64,000 nt of DNA from Pyricularia pennisetigena (GCF_004337985.1 NC_043741.1:4254140-4318139), one strand, 5' to 3'; shown: positions 40,814 through 52,951, counted from the first letter of the stretch. Notes: a model not told the origin generated them from the letters alone. Translations and numbers: made by a program.

Positions 40814-41623
40814 TCATGAGTTTTTCACTGCGATAATGATGGTCAACAATATCAAAAACATGACGAGACCAAGCAAGCCCATGAGCTTAACATTTTTCCA
40901 CCACATTTGACGCTTGAGCCCGCGGCTACGCACGCGGAACTCGCGAGCTGAGCCGCCGAGCCGGTCCGTCTTGTCGACCAGCAGGTCGATCCGTTCGCCG
41001 CGCTCGAGCAGACCCTCGATGTTGCGCGTCATAATGCCCCGGACATCGTCAATCTCACGCTGGGCGTTCTGTACGGCGTCGTCTCGGCCCTGGCGCGTGC
41101 TCCCAATCTCAACCATCAACCGGCGCAGCTCGCCGTTGAAGCTGGCGGCGCCGTAGTTGGGCTGATCGGCAAAGTCGGTCGAGTCGGGCGGGTACTCCTC
41201 CAAGAAGCGCCGTCGGATCTCAAACAGGTAGCCAAAGGGTACGCTGCGGCCCACCGACGAGTCAGCGATGACCAGGAAGGTCAGACCGCCCGCGCTGGCG
41301 GCGTGTGGGCCATGGTCCGAGGGCGCCTCGGCGATGTAGTGTATGTGGTGGGCGCCGTGCGTGTACGTCAGCTTCTGCGGAGAAGTGTGCGTGATTTTCG
41401 GCAGGACGAGGGACGCGAGCGACGATGTCTGTGACGATGCCGATGTTGTGCATTCGGCAAGGATTGTGCTGTTGTGTGCGATGCACGAACTGAAGCCGGG
41501 ACGGAAGCCCCAATGTTAGTAAACCAAATGAAGGTAGGCTGTCGTGACAAGCCCCAATGTCTCGAACGGCCGGTCCAGCGCTTACTAGAGAAGAGGTGTA
41601 GGAGGTGTTGATGATGAGGCCAT
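40814..41623 (-). CDS. NYV1: Longin-domain R-SNARE, Nyv1/VAMP7-like
   Basis: Exons are 41586-41623 and 40814-41489 (phase 2 intron, donor GTAAGC), giving 237 residues. The N-terminal half is a longin domain, with TYTHGAHHIHYIAEA, LTFLVIADSSVGRSVPFGYL and the family's FEIRRRFLEEYP. The SNARE motif covers about 145-205, with the zero-layer Arg in LLERGERIDLLVDKTDRL. The typical MWWKNVKLM juxtamembrane block leads into a C-terminal anchor (about 215-234). R-SNAREs of this type mediate fusion at the vacuole/late endosome in fungi. Sec22 and Ykt6 are less likely because of the MWWKNVKLM block and tail anchor. The first exon is only 38 nt. Divergent from SUV3. Confidence 0.88.
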
Positions 41624-42344
41624 GATTGTTGATGTGTATACAATCGTTCGAACTTGTCGATAGGACGAACGCCTTGCGTAGGTGGACGTGAGATGGTTTG
41701 TAAACAGTGGCTAAGTCCGGCGGATTCCGTTGGCGCTCAGGGTTTGTTTCGTGGGGTACCGACAGATCTGATCATAAATTGCGAATGCGTTCTTCTGGGT
41801 ATCGCTAACACAACAATGGCCGAGTTTCCTAGGTCGATTCAAACCAGATATTCTTAGCGTTTGGAAAAGCCCAAGGTTGACAACAGTATCGGAAAGATAT
41901 TATTCAGAGACCAGCAGGGACGGGGGTTAAGTTGGGGAGGCACTAGGAAGACGTTGGAATCGTCATAAGTGCATGCATGCGCTGATTAGATAAGACCCCG
42001 GATGCGCCAGGTTCTTAATGGGGAGGGAAAGCAACCTTCCGTGCATACCGAATGTAAGCCCCACTTGGCGTGGCAAGGTCGGCACGGTTGTTGGACAGAT
42101 CTAACTCCGCGTCCCCCTTATCGATATGTACTTTTTTTTTTCTCCGCCCCTGTCTGCTGGAGACCTGCCTTTTTCGACGTTGGCTGATTACAGCAGCAAC
42201 AGTGCTACACTTTGTTGTAGTTAGCCGAACGCAGAAGGGGGCGAGATTGCACCTCGCTGTATTGTTGTCACTATTATTGCATGCGTCCGGCAGCAGCAGT
42301 GGCAAATAGTACGCTCACTGACTTTCCCGTCACGGACTACTGTC
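41624..42344. other. Bidirectional promoter region NYV1-like / SUV3
   Basis: 721 bp between two divergent start codons, with both promoters presumably inside. A T10 tract lies near 42131. No gene seen. Confidence 0.6.
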
Positions 42345-44573
42345 ATGAAATCTCTCGTTCGCACCCTATCGAGGCCTACTCGACTGGTCCGCACTGCTCT
42401 GCCGATATGTACTCGGAAATTTAGTATCGTCCCGGCGCGGCCAAGGAGAGTACCCAAATCGAAATCGAAATCTTCACAGCCAACATCTTATAGTGGCTTG
42501 TCAAGCCCCTCGAAGTCTGCCGCCGGGACAGGTCACGCCGATGCGTACTACAACTTCCGTAGATTGGTGCAGAAACACTTCAACAGTCTTCTCGACAGGC
42601 TTGAGTCGCTGGACCCCCAAAGTGACGAGTACAAGGGTTTTGGATTCACGGGGTCACGCAACATCCGCATAACAGCCAAACGATTCACCGACGCTCTGGA
42701 GGCGAGCTTCAACTTGGCGGCGCATGGCAGTCACAGCAGGGCCGACAATCCATTATTCTGGAGCCTGCGTCATGGGTTTGTTACCGGTAACATTGGTGGG
42801 CTCAACAGGGAGATCAAGTACGCCTTCCGCAGCTTCGCCGGACATACCAAGTACAGCACTCCTTCGACAAATGTCCTTCCCAAGCTTGGTGACTTCCAGC
42901 ACCCCACAGAATGGTTTCCCGGCACACGAAGCATACAGAGAAAAGTACATCTCCACGTTGGCCCGACGAATTCCGGAAAGACATATAACGCACTCAAGGC
43001 ACTGGAGGGCGCAACGACAGGCGTGTACGCAGGACCGCTGAGGCTGCTGGCCCACGAGGTGTATACTCGCATGGTGGCCAAGGGCCGGAGCTGTGCTCTA
43101 CTGACCGGTGAGGAACAGAGGTGGCCGGAAAACATTCAAAGTTTTGTCTCTTCTTGCACGGTGGAGATGGCACCGCTCAACTCACTCGTCGACGTGGCAG
43201 TCATTGATGAGATTCAGATGATTGCGGATCCGAATCGGGGCTGGGCTTGGACGCAGGCCGTTCTTGGAATCCAAGCACGCGAGCTTCATCTCTGTGGTGA
43301 GGAGAGAACCGTGGATCTCATCAAGAGACTGATTGAGAGCATGGGAGACGAATGCATCGTGCACCAATACAAGAGATTGAGCCCGCTGGAGGCGATGAAA
43401 TCAAGTCTGGGTGGTAGTTTGAAAAAGCTTCAGAAGGGCGATGCGGTTGTCGCCTTTAGCAGGCTTGGTCTCCACTCTCTCAAACAAGGCATTGAAAAGC
43501 AGACGGGCAAACGGTGTGCTATTGTCTACGGCGCCTTGCCTCCCGAGACCAGAGCCGAACAGGCCGCACTGTTCAACGACCCGAACAATGAATACGACTA
43601 CATTGTGGCGAGCGATGCTATAGGCATGGGCCTTAACCTGGAGATCAAGAGAGTCGTGTTCGACACGACCAACAAGTTTGACGGCTCAGAACGACGTTTC
43701 TTGGAGGATCCTGAAATCAAGCAAATTGGCGGCAGGGCTGGCCGCTTTCGCACTGCAGCCCAGGCCATACAGAGGGGGACGGAGGGCGACGAGGGGGGTG
43801 TCAGCAAAGCAGTGTCCCGTCCAAACATCGGTTATGTTACTTGTGTGGACGAAGCCGATTTACGGAGAATCCAGAGGGCATTCGAAGTAGAAGTGCCCCC
43901 GATCAAGGCGGCCGGGCTATTGCCGCCCGCGAACATCATTGAGAAATTCTCGACGTATTTTTCACCGGACACACCGCTGTCACACATTCTTCTCAAAATC
44001 CGAGAGGTAGTCAGGACCTCGAACGACTATTTCGTCTGTAATTTCGACGACTGGATCGAGATTGCAGATATCATACAGGCCTTTCCTATGCCGATGTCAG
44101 ACCGCCTTGTGCTGCTTGCGGCGCCCATAGACATGAATACCAGGGATTTCTTACGAACTTGTGCCAAGTGCATATCCGAGATGAAGGATGGGCATCTTCT
44201 GAGCTTGGAAGGGCTCAACCTGGAGCTGCTTGACGCAGACGACAGGCACCTTCCCAAATTCAAGGCCCAGGAGCGGCTAAACAAACTCGAAGCGCTCCAC
44301 AAGTGTCTCATTTTATACCTCTGGCTCAGCTATCGATACCAGGGCGTGTTTGTCAGCCAGGATCTTGCTTTCCACGCGAAGACGCTCGTTGAAAACAAGA
44401 TTCGTGATCAGCTGGACAAGGTAGACTTCAGATCACAGGAAAGGATATTCCAAAAGAAGAGGATCGAAGCTTTAATGTTGAAGAACCAAGCCAGGAAGCA
44501 AGAGATGTTGCAGGAGGCTGGTTTGGTGGATGATGAGATGGATAGCCAGCTGGTAATTGACGCTTCGGCATAG
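42345..44573 (+). CDS. SUV3: Mitochondrial ATP-dependent RNA helicase SUV3
   Basis: Single-exon gene of 742 residues. Suv3 is the superfamily-2 helicase of the mitochondrial degradosome, which with the exonuclease Dss1 degrades RNA in the matrix. The N-terminus (Arg/Ser-rich, no acidic residue in the first 40) is a mitochondrial targeting sequence. P-loop HVGPTNSGKTY is at about 204-214, the DEIQ form of motif II (VIDEIQMI) at about 285-292, SDAIGMGLN at about 424-432 and IGGRAGRF (motif VI) at about 460-467. A C-terminal helical domain and the basic tail after about 640 complete the family layout. All helicase motifs are intact. Confidence 0.95.
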   Translation: MKSLVRTLSRPTRLVRTALPICTRKFSIVPARPRRVPKSKSKSSQPTSYSGLSSPSKSAAGTGHADAYYNFRRLVQKHFNSLLDRLESLDPQSDEYKGFGFTGSRNIRITAKRFTDALEASFNLAAHGSHSRADNPLFWSLRHGFVTGNIGGLNREIKYAFRSFAGHTKYSTPSTNVLPKLGDFQHPTEWFPGTRSIQRKVHLHVGPTNSGKTYNALKALEGATTGVYAGPLRLLAHEVYTRMVAKGRSCALLTGEEQRWPENIQSFVSSCTVEMAPLNSLVDVAVIDEIQMIADPNRGWAWTQAVLGIQARELHLCGEERTVDLIKRLIESMGDECIVHQYKRLSPLEAMKSSLGGSLKKLQKGDAVVAFSRLGLHSLKQGIEKQTGKRCAIVYGALPPETRAEQAALFNDPNNEYDYIVASDAIGMGLNLEIKRVVFDTTNKFDGSERRFLEDPEIKQIGGRAGRFRTAAQAIQRGTEGDEGGVSKAVSRPNIGYVTCVDEADLRRIQRAFEVEVPPIKAAGLLPPANIIEKFSTYFSPDTPLSHILLKIREVVRTSNDYFVCNFDDWIEIADIIQAFPMPMSDRLVLLAAPIDMNTRDFLRTCAKCISEMKDGHLLSLEGLNLELLDADDRHLPKFKAQERLNKLEALHKCLILYLWLSYRYQGVFVSQDLAFHAKTLVENKIRDQLDKVDFRSQERIFQKKRIEALMLKNQARKQEMLQEAGLVDDEMDSQLVIDASA

Positions 44574-45354
44574 CAGGCCGAGGCATAGGGGTCAGATGCT
44601 ATTGGAGCGAGACTCTAGGTGCATCTTGTATATCATGGAACCTACTAGCACTTCTATTTTTTTGTATGTTAGACAATTTGTACGTGGCAATTGTTTTGTA
44701 TGATAGAATTTGTTGAAAGGAATACCCCAGCGAGGTCTGTACTTGTACAATGGACTGATGGAAACATATGGCAGATGGATGGGTTGGTTCATTAGGTTTT
44801 TTTTTTCTATAAACATTCTAGCAATTTACCGCCTTCTTCTTTGTGTTGGATTGTTTCGCAGCATGATCTTATGCTTTCAAGGCTTTGTAAAAATTCTTAA
44901 CCAGATGGATATTCACGAGCCTCTGCAGACAGCGATAGATCGGTATGATATCATTCCTTGGACAATACAGTTTAGCCTTGCCAAACTGCTTAGAAGTGGC
45001 GCTAACTTGGACCCCACTGCATACTCCACTGCAGCACCCTACTGGGCATTCCTACAGCAGGTCCCTACATTTTGGGGTTATATACTTGCGTTTTTCTCCC
45101 TAGCCTAATACCATGTTAATCGTATCCCACTCAACTTTCATAATTTCCATTTGGCCAGCGTCGCAAAACTTCATCAAACGGTGCTCACAAATTTGAAATC
45201 TGAGCGTGTCTCCGTCAAAGGCAAACAGTATAGTCGATTGGTAGACACTTGCGACCGAACCAGATTATTGCCGCGTCATTAGTCGCCTCCAAATAATCCC
45301 CCCTCACATCACAAAACACCCATCCCTGGTACACGCCCTCCTGGTCACATCAAG
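44574..45354. other. Intergenic region SUV3 / UCH (781 bp)
   Basis: 3' untranslated region of SUV3 and promoter of the UCH gene. The 399-bp open frame inside it (44710-45108) begins at TTG and looks A/T-rich, so it is not called. Confidence 0.55.
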
Positions 45355-46230
45355 ATGGCATCTAGCTCAGGAAACACGGCAGCGCCCGAAGCAGGCACAA
45401 GGCCGGCGTTCATACCGCTCGAGGCCAACCCGGAGCTGATGACGGAGCTGGTGCACGGCCTGGGCCTTAGCAGCGCCCTGCAGATGCACGACGTCTTCTC
45501 CATCGACGACCCGGAGATGCTGGCCTTCATCCCGCGGCCCGCCCTGGCCCTGCTGCTGGTCTTCCCCGTCTCGGCCATCTACGAGTCGCACCGCCTGGCC
45601 GAAGACTCGCTGCTGACCGACTACGCCGGCAAGGGCCCCGACGAACCCGTCATGTGGTTCAGGCAGACCATCAGGAACGCGTGTGGCATGATGGGCATCT
45701 TGCATGCCACCCTGAACGGCCCTGCCAAGAACTTTATCGGTATTTGAGATCCTTGTGGCCCACTTTCACTTGGTGGAGATTGAAAGCTAGTCGGGAGGTG
45801 ATGGTAGCTACTGAGAAGAGCTGTGGACGTGCTAACCCTGCCCCCCCCCGCCGGAAAAGACGCCGGTTCAACCCTCGACAAGCTTATGAAGGACGCCACG
45901 CCGCTCGAGCCGGCGGCGCGCTCCAAGCTGATAGAGACCAACACCGCCCTCGCGCAACAGAACAAGGCGGTCGCCTCACGGGGTGACACAGCGGCGCCCG
46001 AGGCCACCGACGACGTGGACCTGCACTATGTCTGCTTCGTCAAAGCGGAGGACGGCACGCTCTGGGAGCTTGACGGCAGGCGAAAGGGTCCCCTTGCGCG
46101 CGGTAAGCTCGGGGACTCGGAGGACGTGCTGTCCGAGAAGGCTCTTGTGCTGGGACCCCGCAAGTTCCTCGAGCGTGAGGGAGGGGACATGCGCTTCAGT
46201 TGCGTGGCTTTGGCCCAGAGCATGGATTAG
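45355..46230 (+). CDS. Ubiquitin C-terminal hydrolase, UCH-L3/Yuh1-like
   Basis: Exons are 45355-45739 and 45860-46230 (phase 1 intron, donor GTATTT, acceptor AAAAG), giving 251 residues. Peptidase C12 enzymes cleave small adducts from the C-terminus of ubiquitin and process ubiquitin or Rub1/NEDD8 precursors. The active site is visible: oxyanion Gln and catalytic Cys in WFRQTIRNACGMMGILHAT (Cys about residue 103), catalytic His in DLHYVCFV (about 182), and the Asp in LWELDGR (about 195). The family's 'crossover' loop is near residues 140-170. The N-terminus PAFIPLEANPELMTELVHGL is the standard start of the fold. The intron ends in a C9 tract and an unusual AAAAG acceptor, but no other join preserves both frame and family sequence. 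Confidence 0.92.
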
Positions 46231-46546
46231 GGCGGTTCTTCTTGCTGGGCGGGCACTGAAGTTGTTTTACAAAGCCGGCCATCTCCGGGACTGATAAGAC
46301 GACTGATTACCGAGGTCAGTATGGCTCATTAGGCAAAGGGACATATAGGTGTCAGAAACGCAACCAATTTTGACGCGACCTATAGGATATATCGGGATAA
46401 AGCACATTTCTAATCTGCCTCTACGGCCCAATGTTACGCCCATGAAAACCACAATCTGTTGTAGACCATGGAAATGGACAAAGTGTCTCCAGCATTGTAA
46501 ACTCCAAGTGAACTTGATTTACTTCTGCTCTCAATCCACGACACTA
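46231..46546. other. Intergenic gap between convergent genes (316 bp)
   Basis: 3' ends of the UCH gene and the small hypothetical gene; nothing else seen. Confidence 0.5.
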
Positions 46547-47219
46547 TCATGCATCTTGGCTTTCCTTTTCAGCTTCAACGGCACCGCCGGTTACACTGCA
46601 GTAATTTGAAGAGCTCGATGATTCTTCACACCCACGAAAGACTTCCTTATTGGTTTTAAAAAGGGCATTCTGCTGATCCGCCTTGACCTGAATCTGCGGT
46701 GATGGACCATGACTGCTGATAGCAAAGCATCAACACCTCATATCAACACTTCATCGTCATCCCCTTTCCGAATCATGGAATAAAAGCGACTCACACTGGC
46801 GAAGGGCCGTTTTTCAAGGACCCAGCAGGCTTGGAAGTCGCCGAAGCCCTGTGATTCTCAGTGGCACCACTGCCCATAACCTCGGACGGACCAAAATAGT
46901 CGTTGATGTAGCCGTGGGGGTCATCCTTGTATGGCCCCCTCTGCGGTGAGATTCCGTGATCCCACTCGAAGCTGCCGTGAGGCCCGCGCCTTATGTGCTG
47001 CGGCAGTATGTCGATGTTGGTTTCTGAGCCCGAGTTGGATCGCACCGCGGGGCGCGAGCTAGCCTGCGCTAAGCTCATGGTGTTGCTGGGAGTGATGGCT
47101 CTGCTTTGACCCGGATGGGCGAGACTGGGTGTGTCTGCTGCTGTGGGCATCCTGCCGTGCTTGCTGGCATCTGTGGCCCGCTGGTTGATGTTATTGGAAC
47201 TTCTGAGTGTTGTAGCCAT
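46547..47219 (-). CDS. Small Ser/Pro/Gly-rich hypothetical protein, 2 exons
   Basis: Not recognised. Exon 1 (46797-47219, from an ATG) codes 141 residues: a Ser/Thr/Ala/Asn-rich start, then an ordered-looking part (IDILPQHIRRGPHGSFEWDH, QRGPYKDDPHGYINDYFGP). Read straight on, it stops one codon past a GTGTGAGT sequence. Taking that as a phase 0 donor and CCGCAG at about 46694 as acceptor adds a second exon (46547-46693) of 48 codons (VKADQQNALFKTNKEVFRGC, then a Ser run and an acidic end), giving 189 residues. Exon 2 is fully open and protein-like, which supports the join, but no homology backs it. No signal peptide or membrane span. Confidence 0.5.
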
Positions 47220-49669
47220 GGCGTATTGCAGTTTGTCTCGTGGCCTGGCTACCTAGGTATATATCCTCAACTCAAAACGGCGTCAAGTGGGCGGCTGGTT
47301 TGCTCGTAAAGATGGGATGTGCCACCCAGGAGATACGTCAAATAGGGAATGAATTCTGGTTCTATTTTAATATTGTAAAGTAATCATAATTTGGGATGGA
47401 TTGTCAAGTGTATATCACTTCAAGCCCATATTTGTACGTGGTTCTATAAACCGGGTTTGGCTCACCAGCAATACTGGTCTCTTTGGTGGTATCATTCTCT
47501 GCACCGCAGTTCTGACCTGGCGGCAAATGAGGAAGGTATTTTACCTGGGGCCTTCCCTTCGTAGCTCGAACAGCTTGAGCTTTGAGGTTTTCCACATCAT
47601 ATGAGCCCATTTACTGTTATAGTGGAAGCTGTACTGTATATAATGAGAGCAGGTACCTGTAAACGCCGTCTAGTTTGCCGTTTGCCGTTTGCCCAAGGCA
47701 TGCATGTCGCCAGAATCCTTCCTACTCCATGAGATACCAGCACTGGCAGGTGCCTAGCGGCACCTCGCCTGCCTAGACTAGGCAATTTATCTGGACAACA
47801 GATGAATCTCCTTCCTGATAAGATTTCAACGTCATGTGCGCTGTTCATCACTCTTACCCTCATTAAGACTTCAATGCTAATGTCCTTTGGAGACTATTCC
47901 AGAAACCCGCCACTCGTTCTCTCGACTAGCGGGCTGTCAGTCAAACGAGCGACAGAAAAGCTCGTGCAACAATTGACCGGCGATTCTTGGCACTGTCGCG
48001 TGGTATGAAACCACGAGCGAGCTGGATTTCTTGGTCGCTGCGCTCCGCTAGTGTGATTCCTTCGTGGATGTTTTCAACTATGGGTTAAGAGGAGAAATTT
48101 CGACGGCGTGAACAAGCGTCCAGCCAAAGGGCCGAGCTAGCTGTCGCAAGTTCTGTACCAGAGATTGAGAATGGGGCACTGGAGGCAGGTACGCTCTCGG
48201 GTGTGGGGCTTCGGGTCGGTTCCGGGGGTCTTTGATTCCAGCGTGTCCTTGATAATTTCGATTCCGATAACGACCAGAAAGTACAATCAAAGCTTGGTTT
48301 GCAGAGACCATATCACTTCTTCGCCGGATCGCCGTCATCCTCAAGTTTGACATAATCACGCTCCCTCCGTCTGATTTCCGGGATCTGCAGGGTCTATTTT
48401 CTTGCTTCGTAGTGGCGTCGCCTGGCACCATCGTCCTCCCCGGGCAGGCATTGAGTACGCATTGCTGAAGATTGATGCTTTTCTGACAACACAGTCCCTA
48501 TTTTACAGCAGCTAAAAAGCCTCGCACGAATGGTTCAAGACATAGTCTAGAATAAAGTATGGTTTTTTCTGTCATTCACCAAGCCCTGCTCCTTGTCGAT
48601 TTCGGACATTAAACTCATCTCTCCAAATACTACGTTTGTCCCTTGTTACAAACATAATACAATGCCTTCGTCCGACTGTCCCATTGCCGCTCGGGCTCAT
48701 GCAGTACAGAGCAAGGGTTACGGTTCAACCCATATTGAGCTTCATGATTACATCTAATGTGCGGATAGGCACTTCGGCCACATCGGCAACCTCACCCTCA
48801 AGATTGACTGCTGTTGTTCACCGAGTCTGTCACTTCAGTTGATCAGACGCAGTATAGAACATTATTGGGCGAGCAACAACGCTTTGTGTTCTTGACCTAT
48901 CCCGTCAAAACATGTACGACTGCCACAAGCAGGTTGAGGCCCTTCTTTCAAATACTCATTGCTTGGCTGTCGATACTACGCGATGGTACAATCCGTGCTT
49001 TTCATGCTTGACACGGCATCATTACGGTTTATGGTGGATGTCAGCCACCGGTCGAGAGCCAAAGCACCCGGCGTTTGTCGTGTTTCTTCGCGTCGACCCT
49101 GCAACTTGACGCCAATTCACCACTAACGTATCACCGTTCCTGATCTTTACCAGCCCGCCAGCCTAAAACGGCCAAGGTTGCTCCAAGCTAACCGTTATGC
49201 GAAAGCCCGAGCGCTTGTTAAAGAGGATGGATGTGTAGTGCCTTGATTTTGGTCATTTGGTGAGGTCCTTCAAGTGAAATCACTTGCCACTATACTAATT
49301 CTTTTCTTCGTCTTTTTCTAGTCCCTTTGTTTCTTCTGTTTCCCTTTTTGCGTCTTCGTCTAAGTATCTTATATGTGGTACCTTTTCTCTTTGTTCTTTT
49401 ACCCATTGTCTCGCCCTAATTTTATCATATATCTTCCTGTCGCCGTCCTATCGTTAATCAGCAACCTTTGCGTCAAGCTGATACTCATAGTTTTCATACT
49501 TTCCTACTCTGTTCCTCTTCTTCAAATCAATCCTGTGCTGGACTGGCCGGCTGCTGGTCAGGTCGCTACCCGTATCTACCTCGGGCAACAGACCGAGATA
49601 TTCTGCGCGCCTTTCCATACTTCCCACATGATCCACCCAGCCGCTTTGTAGTGCGGCTTTTTTTTCGTC
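47220..49669. other. Intergenic region (2.45 kb)
   Basis: Between two divergent hypothetical genes. A C/T-rich plus-strand stretch at about 49290-49530 resembles fungal promoter or 5' leader sequence for the gene at 49670. No coding region was supported; frames are short and non-conserved in appearance. Confidence 0.5.
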
Positions 49670-52392
49670 ATGGGCTTTTTGAGCTTGTTTTCTAGGAAAC
49701 GGTCGTCATCCAAGCTCTCGGGTCGACTGCTCAAATCACAAGCCTATGATGCCACAATAGCTTCGGAACCACCGCAGAGGGGTTTGTGACCATTATCCAG
49801 AACTACGTTCGGGTGGCCTAGGAAGTCGGACGTGGCTGACACTATTCATCATAGGTGCATATCCCGTTGCTGGCAATGGGCCAAATGTTTTAGACACCCT
49901 ATCCAAGTCAGCCAAGTTCAAAAGCACTCAATTTCCGCTCCATTTTGACATAGAAGACGCCTGTGCCCCTTCTCCCCCGGTCCCACGTTTTCGAGGAGAC
50001 GAGGCTCCACGACCAAAGACAGCGCCCAACGGTTCGAAATCAGGGGCAAGCCCGTCCAAAGACTCGTCAAAACGTCAAAGCACATTCAGGGGACGCACTC
50101 TGTCTTTCCGCAAATCTCGCGTCATCTCAAACACCACCCCAGATTTGCCAGATAAAAGTGCGACCCCTGAGTTTGCCCAGTATGGGCAAGGTTTCGTCCA
50201 AGTCTTCCCTCCGGGGCTGCCATCCCTCCCGGCTTCGTTGCCAGCGGTCACTTCGCCCATCGAACATGCACACAGACGAACCAAGTCCATGCTCAGCGAT
50301 GGCGGCCGTTCTGTTGATTTGTTAGATGCTCAGTCCGAACTATCACCGCAAAGCCCAGACTTTAGGACGCGTGTGGAAGCGGCCGGGTTTAGAAGTTTCG
50401 GCGAAGATGTAGCAGACAGAAACATTGCCATGAGTCTTGATTCTAGCCATGTCAAGGCATTTTACACCCCGGCCGCCGAGAACAGGACAAGACCACCCAA
50501 TAGAGATCTCCCATTGACCTCGGTCTCGAAGGACAACCCCAAATCCTCGACCACGAGCCGCAGCCAGGCGGGGAGTCTGGCAAAGTCGCCCCCTCTTCGC
50601 CTCTTCCCGGACCAGACTCCTTTGGCAAAGAATGGAGCTGCTTCCAAACCGGCAAAGGATAACAGTGGCTTGCTCCAGGCATCCACCACTGGGTTGAAAC
50701 GTCAGGGGAGTTTATCACAAGGCACTTACGTGCCTTCGGGGTCGACCTCTGGGAATTTAGCCAACAGCTCCGCCAGGATGAGAGCGCAGAGTCTTCACAG
50801 AGCCGCTCCGTCCAAAGATACCAGCACGCCCTCTTTGCCCGACCGTCCAGCAACGAGCTGGGATCCTCGCAATGACGACGCGAGCTCGCAAGTACCCCAT
50901 TACATTCCTCGAAGACAGGAGGAAGATGCCGAGAGGTGGAAGAAGTCAAAGATACCGGTTGCTACGCCATTTCGGCAGTCGACCCATCCGGCCACCAAGT
51001 TTCACTCTCGGTTCCAAACCTATCAGCCCAAGTCTGACGGCAGACCTGGCACCTCCTCGAACGTTGGGTCAGTACCGAGAACCTCCACTTCCGCGGCTTC
51101 AGATCCGCGCCCGTCCTCTTCGAGGGCGAACAGCGGCCATGTCCTGGAACTCCCAGCGTCATTCGCCGTGAGCGATGGCTCGGACTGGTTTGCAGGCTTG
51201 GATGATACAAAGTCAGCGCCCTCACCCTGTTAGTTTTGCCATGCTAATTTCGTCTTCAACTGCGCGAAGTCGGCCCACCGTCTAGTTCACTCGGAGCCGA
51301 GTCAGATGTGCTAACCAGGTGCGCCCCGGTGGCCTCACAGGTGTGAGTATATCGCATACGCACAGTGAAAGGTCAGAACCCAGAGGCCGCAGATGCCCAA
51401 GGACCCAAAGCATGTTTTCGCTGTCCCGGCGTGGGGGTCTCGAGGACATTTCCGAATTCGTTCCCGAGCGCACAAGTAGTATAAGAAGGTGGTCGATGGG
51501 ATCCGATACGCTCAGCACGTCTTCTCTAGGCTCCTGTGTACATACCCCTCGTCCCCAGTCCGTCCTGACACCAGAAACCTCGATCGATCTCAGCTTCCAG
51601 GGGATGAAAAAGTCTGTTTCCAAGGCTTCAATTCACCCTCCTCGGAGCAGAGGCTCAATCTACTCCACCAATGCACAGGGAATACTCGAAATAGTCCAAG
51701 ACATCCCAGCCAACCATGGAAACGACCATAGAGAAGATTTCAACATTGATGACTACGTCTCCTCTGACGACGACTCGTTTGTGGCGCCGCGGCATCCGCG
51801 AGTCCAGGATGGAGAGAACCTCCTGTTCAGAGACGGCGGATATGGTGTATCTCAGCTACCTGGTCTGAGCCACAGCTACGCCACAACGGAGCCGGCGTCG
51901 GCACCAGTTGTCCGTGGGCGGGCTCCTCCTGTGTCCATGTCAAACCATTCTTTGGAACGGTCGTCGAGTAAGAAGAGCCCAAGGCTCCCAGGAAGAAGCC
52001 TCGACTCAATTGCCTCGGTTTACAGCACAAGAAAATCTATATCGAAATCTCATTCGCGCTTTCGACGACCATCGATGGAGGTTGACGACAGCTCTGATGG
52101 GGAAATCGACAGCCTGAGAGACAGACATGGTCGTCCTCGAGAATCTCGGCAACAATCTCCGTCCCATAAAGGTCAAAATGGCTTACGGCGGCTCTCTGTG
52201 ACAGCGGTCAAGTACGATAATAAGAGCAATATTGAAATCATACAGGCCACGAGGACTTGCGTGTGTGGCGCTTACGCCGATGAGCCAAAGCCGGAGAAAC
52301 CAAAATCATTCGCAGCAGCCCGCAGACGGAAGCAGGAGAAAATAAGGGAGCGAACCATGCAGCTGGCGCAGCGCGGCAGAAGCATCAATTGA
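49670..52392 (+). CDS. Large disordered hypothetical protein, 3 exons
   Basis: Not recognised. Exons are 49670-49781, 49855-51228 and 51341-52392 (phase 1 introns, donors GTTTGT and GTTAGT), giving 845 residues. The first exon codes MGFLSLFSRKRSSSKLSGRL: a Gly-2 hydrophobic start followed by a basic cluster, which suggests membrane or cortex attachment, although Ser/Thr is not at the usual position 6 for myristoylation. The rest is rich in Ser, Pro, Arg and Thr with many SP and RxxS sites, as in phosphorylated scaffold proteins. More defined islands are LSFRKSRVISNTTPDLP (about residues 105-121), SPDFRTRVEAAGFRSFGEDV (about 193-212) and an acidic FNIDDYVSSDDDSFV. The basic helical C-terminus (SFAAARRRKQEKIRERTMQL) follows an ATRTCVCGAY motif. 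A polarity or septation role is only a guess. Confidence 0.72.
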
Positions 52393-52951
52393 GCTGTTAA
52401 GGAGGAAAGCGGTTGAAGTTATCAGCTGGAGGAGAAGGGTATTAATGTAATATACGACCTTGATTCAACTATAACCGTGACTGAGGGAGGGAAGTGATGG
52501 CAGGAATCCCATGTAGACTTCTGGCTATAGAAATAGTCCAAATTAATGTTCATTTGTAGATGGAGACTGTTCGCAGCCTCGACTTTCTATTCTGCAGTAT
52601 GTTATATTGTCATATACCCAGCCACCTGCGTGAGCGTGACCCTAACCCTGTATAAGCCCTTGGACAGATCAAGTGGGGACTAGGGTAGTCGGCTTTACCC
52701 CGAAGAGTTTAGTCGAGATGTGAGCGGTCGTCCACCCTTTGTCAAATTGACCCCTCCCTCAAGACCTGGAAAACTGAACTTGGGACGCATGGACGACGAT
52801 TCATTCAGCCCTACATACATCAAAACAAACACCCGCTTACCTTTGACATTAAGTGAGCTCTAGTCTTGTATTATTCGCCATTTTCCAGCTACATTCACTC
52901 TATTTTTTTTTATCGACAAGAATAAGGAGGCTTAACCCACAACATCGAGAA
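52393..52951. other. Intergenic region upstream of the calmodulin-like gene (559 bp)
   Basis: 3' flank of the large hypothetical gene and promoter of the calmodulin-like gene, with an ACCCTAACCCT element at 52639-52649 and a T-rich leader. No gene seen. Confidence 0.6.
52639..52649 (+). promoter_or_regulatory. ACCCTAACCCT telomere-like element
   Basis: Identical to the element before SEH1, on the same strand relative to the gene, 303 bp upstream of the calmodulin-like start codon. Confidence 0.45.

Noticed and set aside
44710..45108. 132-codon open frame after SUV3
   Set aside because: Begins at TTG, not ATG; the sequence is A/T-rich and lies in the 3' region of SUV3, with no recognisable protein features.
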